Source: Burkholderia latens (GTDB taxonomy: Bacteria > Pseudomonadota > Gammaproteobacteria > Burkholderiales > Burkholderiaceae). From it: DNA of 64,000 nt. The notes beneath the pieces were generated by a model, which made no database searches, was not told the DNA's origin, and saw only the letters and a list, made by a program, of their open reading frames with translations. Within the stretch, counting starts at the first letter, position 1; every line of letters begins with the position of its first letter. A program made the position numbers and the translations under genes. This document shows positions 56,902 to 64,000 of the stretch, piece by piece. Location of the stretch: assembly GCF_001718795.1 (NCBI RefSeq), contig NZ_CP013437.1, positions 620,001 through 684,000 on the forward strand, read 5' to 3'.

Positions 56902-59202
56902 ATGAAGGGACTGCACGCATCGAAGCGCTGCGTCGCCGCACGGCGCGCGAGCGTCACGCTATGCGTTGGCGGCATGCTGGGTGGCTGGGCGGCGCCGGCG
57001 TCGTCGCAGGCAACGCCGGCCGACGACGTCGCTGCGCCGATGCTCGCGCCGATCGTGGTCGTCGGCACGACGCCGCTGCTCGGGATCGGTACGCCGCTGT
57101 CGCGCGTGGCGGCCAATGTGCAGACCGTTCGAGGCGGCGACGTCGCCGGTCAGCACCGCAGCGTATTGACCGACTATCTCGAGAAGAACGTGTCGAGCGT
57201 CGACATCAACGAGGCGCAGGGCAATCCGTATCAGGCAGACGTGAATTACCGCGGCTTCACCGCGTCGCCGGTCGTCGGCACGCCGCAGGGCCTGTCGGTG
57301 TTCGTCGACGGCGTGCGCGTGAACGAACCGTTCGGCGACGTCGTGAACTGGGATCTCATTCCGCAGGCAGCGATCGACACGATGCAACTGATTCCCGGTT
57401 CGAATCCGACCTTCGGCCTGAACACACTCGGCGGCGCGCTCGCGATCACCACAAAGAACGGCAGGACGAGTCCGGGCGGCGCGGCGGAGGTGTCGATCGG
57501 GTCGTGGGGCCGCAAGACGGCGCAACTCGAGCAGGGCGGGCGCATCGGCAACCACGTCGACTACTACGTGACCGGCAACGTGACGAACGACAACGGCTGG
57601 GCCGATCACAACGGCAGCCGCGTGCGGCAGGGCTTCGGCAAGCTGCGCTATACGGATGCCGATACGACGCTGTCGATCTCCGCCGGCGGCGCCGAGAATT
57701 CGCTGCAGGGCACGCAGACGATTCCGCGCTCGTTCCTCGACAACCGCGCGCAGGCGTACACATATCCCGACCTGAATCGCAACAGCGCCGCATACGTGAC
57801 GATGTCCGGCGATCATTCGTTCAACGATCACGTGCAGCTCAGCGGGAACGTTTATTACCGTCATTACCGCAACACCAACATCAGCAGCAACGTGAACGAT
57901 GATTTCGGCAGTGTCGACGACAACGGCGCGACCCAGACCCGGCAGGCGACCAACGATCGATCGGCGATCGCGACCGACAGCTATGGTGCAAACCTGCAAC
58001 TGACACTGCTCGGCAAGGTCGCGGGCATGGAGAACCAGTTCGTCGTGGGCGCGTCCGCCGATCTTGCGAACTCGGGTTTCGACCAGTCGTCGCAGGATGC
58101 GACGTTCACGCAGACGCGCGCGACGATCGGGATCGGCGACTTCACGCCGACGACGCGCGCGAAGACACGCAATGCGAACTACGGCGTCTACTTCGACGAT
58201 ACGCTCGCGCTGACGCGGCAGTGGTCGCTGACGCTGGCTGGCCGCTACAACTGGTCGCGCGCGGCGATCGAGGACGTGAGCGGCCTGCAGCCGTTGCTCG
58301 ACGCGCGCCATACGTTCGCGCGCTTCAACCCTGCCGTCGGCGTTACGTGGAATCCAGTGCAGGGATTCACCGCGTATGCGACGTACAACGAGGGCATGCG
58401 CTCGCCCACCGCGATCGAGCTCGCATGCGCCGATCCAGCCGCGCCGTGCTCGCTGCCGAACGACTTTCTGGCGGACCCGGCGCTGAAACCGGTGATCGCG
58501 AAGACGATCGAATTCGGCGCGCGCGGCCGCATCGCGGACGCGACGACATGGAGCGCGGCCGTCTACCGCACGACGCTCGACGACGACATCCAGTTCATCA
58601 GCAGCAACGGCGGCGCGGGCACGCTCGGCTATTTCCAGAACGTCGGCAAGACCCGCCGTCAGGGTGTCGAACTCGCGGGCCATACGCGGCTGGGTCCCGT
58701 CGGCATCGGTGTCAGCTACAGCTATGTTGATGCGCGTTACCGGTCGACATGGACCGAAAGCAGTGCGAGCAATTCGAGCGCGAACGCACAGGGCAACATC
58801 GTCGTGCGGTCCGGCGACCGCATGCCGTGCATTCCGTCGAGCACCGTAAAGTTGCGGCTCGACTATGCGGCGACCCCGAAGTGGAACGTCGGCGCCAACG
58901 TCACGTACCGCAGCGGCGTATTCGCGCGCGGCGACGAGAACAACCGGGATGTGAACGGCAAGATCCCCGGCTATGTCCTGGTCGACGTCGATACGACGTG
59001 GCAGGTGACGAAGCGCATGCAACTGTTCGCGTCGGTCACCAATCTGCTCGACAAGCGCTACGCGAGCTTCGGGACGCTTGGGCGCAACTTCTTCAACGGC
59101 CCGAATCACGGCTTCGACGGGCTCAACCCGGTCAACGAGCAGTTCATCGGCCCGGGCGCGCCGCGCGGCGCATGGATCGGCGCACGCTACGCGTGGGACT
59201 GA
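56902..59202 (+). CDS. TonB-dependent outer-membrane receptor
   Basis: 766 residues. After a signal peptide (cleavage near ASSQA) comes a TonB-box-like APIVVVGTTP near residue 48. The plug domain is at about residues 70-190 (NYRGFTASPVVGTPQGLSVF, then VDGVRVNEPFGDVVNWD). A beta-barrel follows, with CADPAAPC near 510 as a probable disulfide loop. It ends RYAWD, with Trp one from the end. It shares a regulatory region with the lanthanide-type dehydrogenase, so uptake of a metal chelate (possibly a lanthanophore) is a reasonable guess. A siderophore or organic substrate is the alternative. Confidence 0.9.
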   Translation: MKGLHASKRCVAARRASVTLCVGGMLGGWAAPASSQATPADDVAAPMLAPIVVVGTTPLLGIGTPLSRVAANVQTVRGGDVAGQHRSVLTDYLEKNVSSVDINEAQGNPYQADVNYRGFTASPVVGTPQGLSVFVDGVRVNEPFGDVVNWDLIPQAAIDTMQLIPGSNPTFGLNTLGGALAITTKNGRTSPGGAAEVSIGSWGRKTAQLEQGGRIGNHVDYYVTGNVTNDNGWADHNGSRVRQGFGKLRYTDADTTLSISAGGAENSLQGTQTIPRSFLDNRAQAYTYPDLNRNSAAYVTMSGDHSFNDHVQLSGNVYYRHYRNTNISSNVNDDFGSVDDNGATQTRQATNDRSAIATDSYGANLQLTLLGKVAGMENQFVVGASADLANSGFDQSSQDATFTQTRATIGIGDFTPTTRAKTRNANYGVYFDDTLALTRQWSLTLAGRYNWSRAAIEDVSGLQPLLDARHTFARFNPAVGVTWNPVQGFTAYATYNEGMRSPTAIELACADPAAPCSLPNDFLADPALKPVIAKTIEFGARGRIADATTWSAAVYRTTLDDDIQFISSNGGAGTLGYFQNVGKTRRQGVELAGHTRLGPVGIGVSYSYVDARYRSTWTESSASNSSANAQGNIVVRSGDRMPCIPSSTVKLRLDYAATPKWNVGANVTYRSGVFARGDENNRDVNGKIPGYVLVDVDTTWQVTKRMQLFASVTNLLDKRYASFGTLGRNFFNGPNHGFDGLNPVNEQFIGPGAPRGAWIGARYAWD

Positions 59203-60176
59203 ACCGGCGAGTCGACAGGCTGCGCAGTGTCGGGCACGGAGACGGCGAGCATGTCGCGCACCGCACGCGTGACGCCGCGCGCGAGCGCATCGTCGCTCGC
59301 GAGGTGACCGGCCCGCACACGTTCGACGATCGCGGCCGGCACCGCGCGAGCGAGACGATCGACGTTGTCGACCGGGCATACGCGGTCGCGCGTGCCGTGC
59401 ACGGCGCGGATCGGCACGCCGGCCTGCGCGGCCCGTCGCGCAAGCGCGAGCAGCCGGCGCTCGCCGAGCCAGCAATGGCGCTGCAGGTAGTGCGCCTGGA
59501 TTCGATATTTGTCGACCAGTCGATCGATCGCGGGTTGCGTCGGCCGCGCGCCGCGTGTCGGCCGGCCGGTGAGGATCGCGTCTTCATACGCGTTCCACGC
59601 GAGCGCGAGCGCGCGTTGCCGCGCGACGCCGGCACCGGGCTGCAGGCGTCGCGCGCAGCTGTCGATCAGGCGACGGCCGCATGCGGTGCCGGCGGCGGCC
59701 GTCAGGCGTCGCCACGCGCGGGGCGCCCGCGCGCGCGCGCCGACGAACAGGCCGCGCACTTCGCGCGGCGATGTGAGGAACAACCCGCGCAGCACGACGC
59801 CGGTCACGCGCTCGGGGTACCGTCCCGCATACGCGAGCGCGAGCGCGGCGCCCCATGATCCGCCGACGACGCCCCAGCGTGCGATGCCGAGCCGCGCGCG
59901 CAGCGCGTCGAGGTCGCCGACGAGCCTCATCGTGTCGTTGTGCCGCAAGCCCCCGCGTGGCAGCGACGCGCCTGCGCCACGCTGGTCGACCAGCACGACG
60001 CGCATGCACGTGAGGTCGAACAGGCGCAGCACCGCGGGACGGCTGCCGCTGCCGGGGCCGCCGTGCAGTACGACGACCGGCTCGCCGCGCGGGTCGCCGG
60101 CTTCGGTCCACGCGATCGTGCACGCATCGCGGGACAGGTGGCGCATGCGGATGGAGGAGCGGCGGAGCGGTTGCAT
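59187..60176 (-). CDS. Alpha/beta hydrolase, prolyl aminopeptidase-like
   Basis: 329 residues from the ATG at 60176. The motifs HGGPGSG (oxyanion, near 47), DQRGAGAS (near 81) and GGSWGAALALAYA (nucleophile Ser near 118) are those of proline iminopeptidases; the base His is in RAGHLAS near 299. No start has a clear Shine-Dalgarno sequence (alternatives GTG 60311 and ATG 60146). Its end overlaps the TonB receptor gene by 16 bp, convergently. It is Arg-rich compared with relatives; true substrate unknown. Confidence 0.75.
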   Translation of the reverse strand: MQPLRRSSIRMRHLSRDACTIAWTEAGDPRGEPVVVLHGGPGSGSRPAVLRLFDLTCMRVVLVDQRGAGASLPRGGLRHNDTMRLVGDLDALRARLGIARWGVVGGSWGAALALAYAGRYPERVTGVVLRGLFLTSPREVRGLFVGARARAPRAWRRLTAAAGTACGRRLIDSCARRLQPGAGVARQRALALAWNAYEDAILTGRPTRGARPTQPAIDRLVDKYRIQAHYLQRHCWLGERRLLALARRAAQAGVPIRAVHGTRDRVCPVDNVDRLARAVPAAIVERVRAGHLASDDALARGVTRAVRDMLAVSVPDTAQPVDSPVQSHA

Positions 60177-60511
60177 ATGTCGATCGTTCGTGGCGGCGAG
60201 GGCAGCGGCGCCGCGCAATGCGGCCTCCGGTGAGATGAAACGTATGAAGCCAGAATCGCACCAGTAAGGCAGATAGGGATTCGTCCGGGTGGCGACGCGA
60301 GCGCGTTTCACGCTAACACGTTCGCGATGGGCTGGAACGGTCTGCGCAGCGTTGCGCGCGTCCCGCTGTCATTCTTGCGTTTTCCTTTCATGTTGCGCGG
60401 CACGGCGCCGTGGCCGGACAACGCCGCGCGCATAACCCGTCGTGGCCCGATGTTTGCTTGCACCTATGGGAAACAGTCCGGCACCGACCGGCAGGATCCC
60501 CGGAGGAGACA
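60177..60511. other. Divergent regulatory region before the activator gene
   Basis: 335 bp between the hydrolase and the sigma-54 activator. It holds a sigma-54 promoter sequence (60443-60458) and a half-site TGTTGCG at 60391-60397. Confidence 0.5.
60443..60458 (+). promoter_or_regulatory. Possible sigma-54 promoter of the activator gene
   Basis: TGGCCCGATGTTTGCT, one mismatch in the conserved bases, exact 10-base GG to GC spacing. Predicted start about 60469, 43 nt before the ATG. Only half of an enhancer site is seen nearby. Confidence 0.55.
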
Positions 60512-62557
60512 ATGCGCGATGACGTTCATCCGACGGCCAACGCACGGGCTACGCAGGTGCCCGGCTGGCCGACGCCGACGATCCAGAAGTCCCATCAGCG
60601 GTCCGAAACGTTCGGCCTGCAGGCGTCCGCACGCCCCGACTACGACGTGCTGTCCGGCGCCGCGCTGGCGCTCAAGCGCGAGCAGAACCGCGTGCTGTGC
60701 GTGCATGCGATGCCCGTGATGGAGACGTTGCACGAGCAGATCGTGAACACGCAGAGCATGATCGTGCTGACCGATGCGGAAGGGCTGATTCTTCACTCGA
60801 TCGGCGACGACGACTTCCTGCGGCGCGCGGAGCGCGTCGCGCTGCGCCCCGGCGCGAACTGGGCGGAGAACCGGCAGGGCACCAACGCGATCGGTACCGC
60901 GCTGGCCGAGCTGTGCCCGATGGTCGTGCACGGCGATCAGCATTTCCTGGCCGCGAACCATTTCCTGACCTGCTCGAGCGTGCCGATCCTCGATCCGTAC
61001 GGCGACGCGATCGGCGTGCTCGACGTGACCGGCGACCACCGCAGCTATCACCAGCACACGATGGCGCTCGCGAAGATGTCGGTGCAGATGATCGAGAACC
61101 ACCTGTTTACGACGACGTTCCAGGAGACATTGCAGGTGTCGTTCCACGGCCGCCCCGAATTCCTCGGCACGTTGATGGAAGGGATCGTCGCGTTCACGGC
61201 CGACGGCCGCTTCCTGTCGGCGAACCGCAGCGCGCAGTTCCAGCTCGGCATGCCGCTCGCGGCGCTGCGCGCGCATACGCTCGCGTCGCTGTTCGACGTG
61301 ACGAGCGCGCAGCTGATCGACCGTATGCGCGCGAGCACGGAGCCGCACGTGTCGCTGAACCTCGGCAACGGCGCGGTGGTCTGCGCGCGTGTGCAGTTCC
61401 GGCGCGCGTTGCGCGCCGAAGGCAGCCGGCCCGCCGAAGTGCACGACGGCGCCGCGCCGCCCGCGCGGTCCGGCGCGCCGCAGGGTGCGGCAAACCTGTC
61501 GCGGCTCAGCTATCTCGACACCGGCGATCCGCAGGTTGCGGCCGTGATCGCGAAAGTCCGCAAGGTGATCGGCAAGGACATCCCGGTGCTGATCACAGGC
61601 GAGACCGGGACCGGCAAGGAACTGCTCGCGCAGGCGATCCACAACGACTCGCCGCGCCGCGACGGTCCGTTCGTCGCGGTCAACTGCGCGTCGATTCCCG
61701 AGACGCTGATCGAATCGGAACTCTTCGGTTACGAGGAGGGCGCATTTACCGGCGCGCGTCGCAAGGGGGCGACCGGCAAGCTGCTGCAGGCGAACGGCGG
61801 CACGCTGTTTCTCGACGAGATCGGCGACATGCCTTATCCGCTGCAGGTGCGACTGCTGCGCGTGCTGCAGGAGCGCATCGTCAATCCGCTCGGCTCGACG
61901 AAGGCAATCGGCGTCGACATCGCGATCATCTGCGCGACGCACCGCGACTTGCGCGACATGATTGCGCAGAACCGTTTCCGCGAGGACCTGTACTACCGGC
62001 TCAACGGCCTCGTCGTGCGCCTGCCGCCGCTGCGCGACCGCACCGATCTGGCGGTGGTCGTGCAGAAGATGCTGCAGCGGGAGACGCTGTCGGGGCCCGG
62101 CCGCCGCCCGCTCAGCGTCGCGTCGGACGTGATGGCGCTGTTCGAGCGCTGTGCGTGGCCGGGCAACTTCAGGCAGCTCGCGAACCTGCTGCGAACGGCG
62201 GCCGCGATGGTCGACGACGACTGCGAGATCCGGTGCGAGCATTTGCCCGACGATTTCTTCGACGACCTGCGCCGCGACAGTGCGCAGACCGCGCAGACCG
62301 CGCAGACCGCGCAGACCGCGCAGCACGGCGGCGCGGCGACGGCGCCGTCCGCCGCGCAAGCCGCGACGTTCGCGCCGACGGCGACCGCCTGCGATGCGCG
62401 GCTGCAGGACGTGGCGGCCTCGGCGATCGCGGCCGCACTTGCGCGCCATGGCGGCAACGTGTCGGCCGCCGCCCGCGCGCTCGGCGTGTCGCGCAATACG
62501 ATCTATCGCAAGATGCCGGCCGCCGGGACGGACGCGCGGGAGCCGGACGAACATTGA
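60512..62557 (+). CDS. Sigma-54-dependent activator, AcoR-like (GAF, AAA+, Fis HTH)
   Basis: 681 residues. The N-terminal half holds GAF-type sensing (about 60-230: [20 protein letters not shown]) and a PAS-like segment. The AAA+ domain has Walker A GETGTGKE near 362-369, the sigma-54 contact loop GAFTGA near 410-415, and Walker [13 protein letters not shown] near 430. A linker with AQT repeats follows, then a Fis-type HTH (about 640-670: [20 protein letters not shown]). GGAGGAG precedes the ATG. It lies next to pqqA and opposite a group of sigma-54 promoters, so it is the probable activator of the whole cluster. The signal might be an alcohol or aldehyde. Confidence 0.93.
   Translation: MRDDVHPTANARATQVPGWPTPTIQKSHQRSETFGLQASARPDYDVLSGAALALKREQNRVLCVHAMPVMETLHEQIVNTQSMIVLTDAEGLILHSIGDDDFLRRAERVALRPGANWAENRQGTNAIGTALAELCPMVVHGDQHFLAANHFLTCSSVPILDPYGDAIGVLDVTGDHRSYHQHTMALAKMSVQMIENHLFTTTFQETLQVSFHGRPEFLGTLMEGIVAFTADGRFLSANRSAQFQLGMPLAALRAHTLASLFDVTSAQLIDRMRASTEPHVSLNLGNGAVVCARVQFRRALRAEGSRPAEVHDGAAPPARSGAPQGAANLSRLSYLDTGDPQVAAVIAKVRKVIGKDIPVLITGETGTGKELLAQAIHNDSPRRDGPFVAVNCASIPETLIESELFGYEEGAFTGARRKGATGKLLQANGGTLFLDEIGDMPYPLQVRLLRVLQERIVNPLGSTKAIGVDIAIICATHRDLRDMIAQNRFREDLYYRLNGLVVRLPPLRDRTDLAVVVQKMLQRETLSGPGRRPLSVASDVMALFERCAWPGNFRQLANLLRTAAAMVDDDCEIRCEHLPDDFFDDLRRDSAQTAQTAQTAQTAQHGGAATAPSAAQAATFAPTATACDARLQDVAASAIAAALARHGGNVSAAARALGVSRNTIYRKMPAAGTDAREPDEH
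62282..62323 (+). repeat. 9-bp tandem repeat inside the activator gene
   Basis: GCGCAGACC is repeated four times, perfectly, followed by a partial fifth copy. It encodes (Ala-Gln-Thr)n in the linker between the AAA+ and HTH domains. Each copy is a multiple of three, so changes in number keep the frame. Confidence 0.85.
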
Positions 62558-62581
62558 GCGCGGGCGCAAGTGTCACAGGGG

Positions 62582-62621
62582 TGTGTCAGGTTGCAACACC
62601 CCGGTGTTCACGGATTCAACA
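62582..62621. promoter_or_regulatory. Enhancer pair upstream of pqqA
   Basis: TGTGTCAGGTTGCAACA (62582-62598) and TGTTCACGGATTCAACA (62605-62621). Each extends to GGTGT-N11-ACACC. Their centres are 23 bp apart and 205 and 182 bp upstream of the predicted pqqA start. Confidence 0.72.
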
Positions 62622-62768
62622 CCTGCTCAGTCGGCGGCGCACACCGCGAACCATCGATCGATGGTTTATGAAATAAAGCTGTATTGAAATCGTAAGAATG
62701 CCGGTGGCATGCGCACCCGTTGGCAGCCGCATGCGCGCGCGGGCCGTCGCACGCCGCAAAACCGTCCC

Positions 62769-62784
62769 CGGCACACTCCTTGCT
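62769..62784 (+). promoter_or_regulatory. Sigma-54 promoter of the pqq operon
   Basis: CGGCACACTCCTTGCT, matching GGCAC and TTGCT with exact 10-base GG to GC spacing. Predicted start about 62795, 56 nt before pqqA. Confidence 0.78.
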
Positions 62785-62850
62785 GAATGAGTATCGGCCG
62801 CTTGATCGATGCGGTTGTTTCGACTCACCAACTCAACAAGGAGACACATC

Positions 62851-62925
62851 ATGCAGTGGACCACTCCCGCCTATACCGACCTGCGTTTCGGCTTCGAAAT
62901 CACGATGTACATCGCCAACCGCTGA
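62851..62925 (+). CDS. pqqA: PQQ precursor peptide PqqA
   Basis: 24-residue ribosomal peptide; the backbone for the cofactor pyrroloquinoline quinone. It starts [16 protein letters not shown] and continues ITMYIANR. The Glu16 and Tyr20 that PqqE crosslinks are present with the invariant E-x-x-x-Y spacing. AAGGAG precedes the ATG. It is the first gene of the pqq operon, 63 bp before pqqB. Confidence 0.95.
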   Translation: MQWTTPAYTDLRFGFEITMYIANR

Positions 62926-62988
62926 TCGACGCGCGCAGTGCCGCCCGCATCGACGTACACGATGCGGCGGCACCGGGAGCACACGCAG

Positions 62989-63912
62989 ATGAAGATCAAG
63001 ATACTCGGGTCGGGCGCCGGCGGCGGGCTGCCGCAGTGGAACTGCAACTGCGGCAACTGCCGTCGTGCGCGGGCCGGCACCGACGGCATCGTGCCGCGCA
63101 CGCAATCGTCGATCGCGGTCAGCGGCAACGACATCGACTGGGTGTTGGTGAATGCGTCGCCGGACATTCTCGCGCAGTTGCGCGCCAATCCCGACCTGCA
63201 ACCGGCCCGTGCGATGCGCGACACCGCGATCGTGGCCGTCGTGCTCTGCGACGCGCAGATCGATCACGTCACCGGATTGCTGATGCTGCGCGAGCGCACG
63301 TCACCGCTGCCGCTGTACGCGAGCGCGCCGGTGCTCGACGATCTGTCGACCGGCTTGCCGATCGTGCCGCTGCTCGGCCACTACTGCGGCGTCGACGTGC
63401 ACGCGATCGCATCGGCCGAACCGTTCGCGATTGCGGGCGCACCCGGCCTGCGCTTCACCGCCGTGCCCGTCGACAGCAAGCCGCCGCCTTATTCGCCGCG
63501 CCGCGACGCGAGCGTGGAAGGTGACAACATCGCATTCCTGATCGAAGACACGCGGACCGGCCGGCGCGCATTCTACGCGCCGGGGCTTGCCGACGTCGAC
63601 GACGGCGTGCGTGCCGCGATGCGCGACGCCGATCTCGTATTGGTCGACGGGACGTTCTGGACCGGCACCGAGATGATCGATCTCGGGCTGTCGTCGAAGC
63701 ACGCGGCCGACATGGGCCATCTCGCACAGTGCGGCGATCCGACACGGCCGGGCATGATCGACCGGCTGCGGATGTTGCCCGCGCGCACGCGCAAGGTGCT
63801 CACGCATATCAACAACACGAATCCGATTCTCGACCCCGGCTCGGTGCAGCGTGCGAAATTGCGCGAGCACGGGATCGAGGTCGCCCACGACGGCATGCAA
63901 TTCGAGGTTTGA
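62989..63912 (+). CDS. pqqB: PQQ biosynthesis protein PqqB
   Basis: 307-residue metallo-beta-lactamase-fold protein, the usual PqqB length. The N-terminus MKIKILGSGAGGGLPQWNCN is diagnostic, with the zinc-binding CNCGNC motif next to it. HINNTNPI near residue 270 is also conserved. It hydroxylates the PqqA-derived intermediate. The ATG at 62989 is chosen because the family motif begins there; GGGAG lies upstream. Confidence 0.96.
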   Translation: MKIKILGSGAGGGLPQWNCNCGNCRRARAGTDGIVPRTQSSIAVSGNDIDWVLVNASPDILAQLRANPDLQPARAMRDTAIVAVVLCDAQIDHVTGLLMLRERTSPLPLYASAPVLDDLSTGLPIVPLLGHYCGVDVHAIASAEPFAIAGAPGLRFTAVPVDSKPPPYSPRRDASVEGDNIAFLIEDTRTGRRAFYAPGLADVDDGVRAAMRDADLVLVDGTFWTGTEMIDLGLSSKHAADMGHLAQCGDPTRPGMIDRLRMLPARTRKVLTHINNTNPILDPGSVQRAKLREHGIEVAHDGMQFEV

Positions 63913-63915
63913 CCC

Positions 63916-64000
63916 ATGAACGCACCGATTCCCGCCGCTGCGCTGCACGCGACGCCCTGGAGCGCGGAGGAATTCGAGGCGCGCCTGCGCGCGCTCGAAT
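63916..64000 (+). CDS. pqqC: PQQ synthase PqqC, N-terminal fragment
   Basis: The gene starts 3 bp after the pqqB stop codon and runs off the window. The visible 28 residues (MNAPIPAAALHATPWSAEEF, then EARLRALE) fit the start of PqqC, which performs the final oxidation and ring closure. Operon position supports the call. Confidence 0.88.
   Translation, partial: MNAPIPAAALHATPWSAEEFEARLRALE

Noticed and set aside
56253..57116. A 287-codon minus-strand frame between the dehydrogenase and TonB receptor genes
   Set aside because: It crosses the control region and the start of the receptor gene and has no recognisable domain or ribosome-binding site.
62282..62323. CRISPR-like repeat array
   Set aside because: The repeats are 9 bp, directly adjacent, without spacers, and inside a coding frame.

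Overview
The window is high-GC DNA (about two thirds G+C) with the gene content of a Burkholderia, most likely the Burkholderia cepacia complex. It has many LysR regulators, OmpC-type porins, a Burkholderia-type H-NS, an FlxA-like protein, a class C beta-lactamase and PQQ-dependent alcohol oxidation. The mix of accessory metabolism and regulators fits a secondary chromosome. No IS element, phage, CRISPR array, rRNA or complete tRNA is visible. The species call is inference from gene content.

Layout. 0-6 kb: a LysE exporter divergent from a LysR gene, then a GcvA-like LysR gene divergent from a YdiJ-type D-2-hydroxyglutarate dehydrogenase. 6-13.5 kb: a small HTH protein, an orphan branched-chain amino acid binding protein, three poorly known proteins, a porin and an MsbA-like ABC exporter. 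13.7-17.5 kb: a TetR gene and an ohr peroxidase gene sharing a 20-bp operator (19/20 identical), a secreted esterase, and an lrgAB pair. 18-25 kb: wrbA and pirin divergent from a LysR gene, then an LprI-like secreted protein, DoxX, an RmlD-like reductase and H-NS. 25-33 kb: an MFS transporter, a beta-propeller protein, a 44-residue membrane protein, an FlxA-like protein, an AmpC-type beta-lactamase, an aldo/keto reductase and an SRPBCC protein. 33-44 kb: a 2-oxoglutarate semialdehyde dehydrogenase, two LysR genes, a DHDPS-family lyase resembling the hydroxyproline-pathway deaminase, an FCD-type GntR regulator and a three-gene TRAP transporter. 44-48 kb: a hydrolase, a ProP-type MFS transporter and a second porin.

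48-64 kb is the most interesting part. It reads as one system for oxidising an alcohol in the periplasm. A PQQ alcohol dehydrogenase carries the extra aspartate (Asp317-x-Asp319) that marks lanthanide-dependent enzymes. It heads a same-strand cluster with a protein that fuses a XoxJ-like binding domain to a c-type cytochrome, a HiPIP, an RpoD-like sigma factor and acetyl-CoA synthetase. A TonB-dependent receptor is divergent from the dehydrogenase. Downstream come a GAF/AAA+/Fis activator of sigma-54 and the start of pqqABC.

I find sigma-54 (-24/-12) promoter sequences with the exact GG-N10-GC spacing in front of five of these genes: acs, the dehydrogenase, the TonB receptor, the activator and pqqA. 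Upstream of four of them are 17-bp sites of the form TGT-N11-ACA, usually reading TGTTGC...GACA, placed about 100-205 bp from the predicted start as expected for enhancer sites. The inferred picture is a single sigma-54 regulon that makes the cofactor, the enzyme, its electron acceptors, acetate activation and possibly metal uptake together.
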